This document shows, one piece after another, positions 61,942 to 64,000 of a stretch of 64,000 bases of DNA (position 1 is its first letter; the number at the start of each line of letters is the position of its first letter). Made by a program: the position numbers and the translations under genes. Source of the stretch: Theristus sp. LFF4_11 (Eukaryota; Nematoda; Chromadorea; Monhysterida; Xyalidae); contig JASANC010003464.1 in the NCBI GenBank assembly GCA_030248135.1, forward strand, positions 124,001 to 188,000, given 5' to 3'. The notes below the pieces were generated by a model. That model ran no database searches. It saw nothing but the letters and a program-made list of their open reading frames with translations, and was not told where the DNA came from.

Positions 61942-62000
61942 CGGTATGGCCGATGAAACATGCAGCTTTTTCAGGGTACAAGGCTTGAATAAAATAAAAG
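61942..62000. mobile_element. MITE family A, copy 3 (truncated)
   Basis: Begins CGGTATGGCCGATGAAACATG after TA (61940-61941) and continues CAGCTTTTTCAGGGTACAAGG. This matches one end and the subterminal block of the copies at 3264-3528 and 20405-20655. The other end is missing. Confidence 0.6.
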
Positions 62001-62224
62001 CTTGTGTATCCAATTGATCGTGCTTTTAAAACTGATTAATTTATTCGTGCTATTTTGTTCGGTCTTTGTTCATTGCAATTGGCAAGATTGGCAAACATCT
62101 TGGCATTTTTTTGGAAAAACAACCCCTAGTCTGCAACTAACCTCGCTTTAATTGAGAAAACGAGGACTGCAGATAAAATTTTGAAAAAGGATTCAATGAG
62201 TGAGTATGTACATAATTACCGTAT

Positions 62225-62445
62225 ATATGGTGTGATTGATTTCACATCGCTCAATCAACGTCAGAAGTTTAGTTGAAACCATGAAAATGCTTGACAACAA
62301 GCAACTTGCCGAGCTGCGTACAGCTGTGGACAATATGGCCGGTTCACTTGGGCTATTTTGAATTGCCACATAATGATTGAAGCTATATAGTTGTTTTCTA
62401 TGTTCGTCTGCCAAGGAATTGAGTCGCAGATCCAAAAGAAAAGAT
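62225..62445. repeat. Palindromic desert element, copy C (most diverged)
   Basis: The right end AATTGAGTCGCAGATCCAAAAG (about 62418-62439) and the interior TATTTTGAATTGCCACATAATG match copies A and B. The left half is recognisable only in scattered blocks (CTCAATCAACGT ... CAACAAG). Confidence 0.5.
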
Positions 62446-63623
62446 AATACAACACTACATGCACCACTCAGATGTTTCACCAGTGACAAAGTTCAAGGTG
62501 GCTGCTGTGAATTGTGATGGAAAGCAAACGAAGCATCAGCATTTTCTTGGTTATCCCATAGATCACCGTCAAACTGCGCCATATCACCAAAATGTGCCAG
62601 TCATTTGGTGATGGCTGCAACTGGCGTCCACGCTGAGCGTCCATTAATCATGTGCAGTTTATGATGATGCCGGCCAGCTGTCAACAGAGCATTTCAACCG
62701 AAAATATGAGGCAAATGTATGTTTCAATGGGCCAATAGCTGTAGCTGTACTCAACGTGCTCAACATCACCGTGTGCTGTTTATTGCATCAACCGTGTCCA
62801 CTATCGACAACACATAAACGGACGGAGAAATGAGCATGTATAAAAACAACAAACAACGAGAAGTCGTAAAAACGTCAATGTTGGCGGCGGCGCTTTGATG
62901 CAGAGAAATTATTGGCGTGCACTGAGTCGTTCGGTACCATTGAACTAATAAACTTTGTTACAGCATCAATTTTATTGCATTACAAACGGGCTTTCAGCCT
63001 TTACGCAGACCGCCACACGCGTTTTTTATGGCACACACAGTATTCACTGATTTAGTTGGATGTTCCTCTGAACCATAAGAACTTTGATTGATGCCAGTAA
63101 AACGAATCGCACGAAAGGGAACATCAAGAGAAGAAACAACGGTCGCTAAGGCCAGTGGAGCGAGTGCAAAATGTTGTTTGTTCCTTAACATTTTCCCAAA
63201 AAATCATGATTGATCATCTTCCGTAGAAACCACCACGGTGAGAAACTACCATGATTTGCGTTTCTTTCCGCAAAAAACGGATCATTGTTTTATCGGAGTT
63301 TCCTGCTTTTTAGCGAAATAAAATGGGTGGATGGATGGATTGTGTGAGCGGAGAAGAAGGTTGATTCGCTATTTTGAATTTCGACCGGTTTTAAAGTTGG
63401 AGACGTTATTTTTTTTGAAGGAAACCTTTCTGTACAGCGCAGAGATACATTGTAAGACCAACCGTATCAGTCTCAAAGTTGCTCCTTTTTAACGCAGTAA
63501 ACAGCAATAACGAACTGAACAATGGGATAAATTTATTGCGTCGAGAACTCAATATGCTGGCAGAAGAACGTACAGCGGTGTCAGAGGACCTAGGCCAAAC
63601 CAAACCATCAATGCCACACCGTT

Positions 63624-63712
63624 AATTTATGGTATCTCATGCCAGCTGAAAACGATGTAATATATACCAACCAAACCAATGGTCAATTTCAATCGTCCTG
63701 GCATTTATGAGC
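63624..63712 (+). promoter_or_regulatory. AATTTATGG and TTTATGAGC words near the right edge
   Basis: AATTTATGG at 63624-63632 and TTTATGAGC at 63704-63712, both exact members of the two recurring 9-mer classes of this locus. Confidence 0.35.
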
Positions 63713-64000
63713 GCATTTTTCTGTGACTGAGTTATTGAAACGATCGTAAACAAACGGACGCTACGGAGCCTGTATATTTATTTTTCTCCATAATGAAGGT
63801 GATCCAAAATGAGTAAAAATAAATCTTCAGTAATGTTCAACTACAGAGGCGCATACACAAACGCTGCTTCGCTCTCTCTCTCTCCATCGCTCCGTTTTTC
63901 TCCCACAGGCAACCGGACGAGCGCGGGGTGTAATAAATTTTGAAATATTCACTGGAATGTGACGTGTACACGGTCATAATTCATTACCGTTCAGTGTAAT

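Larger units (their letters stand above)
58854..64000. other. 3' UTR and downstream non-coding flank of the NET-family gene
   Basis: Contains the 3' UTR to about 59.7 kb, then about 4 kb without coding evidence. It holds copy C of the palindromic element, a truncated MITE A copy and a concentration of TTTATGG/TTTATGAGC words at 61.8-63.7 kb. Confidence 0.6.

Noticed and set aside
62193..62489. 98-codon minus-strand frame sharing TAVRSSAS with a frame at 63406-63603
   Set aside because: Overlaps palindromic element copy C; the shared peptide is short and the rest does not align, so I treat it as repeat-derived or chance.
1..64000. CRISPR arrays, prokaryotic operons, viral integrations, trans-splicing leaders
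   Set aside because: No regularly spaced direct repeats, ribosome-binding sites, viral-like genes or repeated leader exons were seen; the genes are intron-rich animal genes.

Overview
This is a eukaryotic, metazoan genomic window. The genes are split by GT-AG introns, most of them 50-300 bases long, and encode animal-specific proteins: UNC80 of the NALCN sodium-leak channel complex, a NET-family (elbow/noc, ZNF503/703-like) zinc-finger regulator, rabenosyn-5, and a multi-exon Tudor-domain protein. The short introns and the divergence of the proteins point to an invertebrate. I cannot name the phylum from sequence alone. I see no trans-spliced leader or operon signature, no CRISPR, and no prokaryotic feature.

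Layout. Positions 1-2417 (+): the 3' exons of a Tudor-domain gene whose start lies outside the window. Positions 3712-7243 (+): a complete rabenosyn-5 gene (C2H2 finger, FYVE domain, NPF motif, C-terminal Rab-binding helices). Positions 7244-9626: an intergenic stretch holding a tandem transposon-end repeat, a palindromic MITE and a tRNA-derived SINE. Positions 9627-34630 (-): a complete unc80 gene cut into roughly 70 small exons. Its introns hold most of the recognisable mobile DNA: a second SINE copy, three long foldback elements, a TA-flanked MITE nested between the arms of one of them, and a G-rich MITE. Positions 34631-57404: about 23 kb in which I find no convincing gene. Positions 57405-58853 (+): the last two exons of the NET-family gene. 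Positions 58854-64000: its 3' UTR and more non-coding DNA.

The left half looks like compact housekeeping and neuronal gene space. The right half looks like the regulatory territory of a developmental transcription factor. The most interesting signal is in that territory: the 9-mers TTTATGAGC and AATTTATGG each occur at least five times between 37 and 64 kb, where about 0.2 would be expected by chance, and two sites have the form TGATTTATG(G/AG). These words resemble posterior-Hox/Caudal and Pbx-Hox binding sites. The same territory carries three diverged copies of a palindromic 200-bp element and a perfect 21-bp hairpin. No bacterial-style system or defence locus is present. The genes do not form a shared pathway, and their adjacency is probably incidental.
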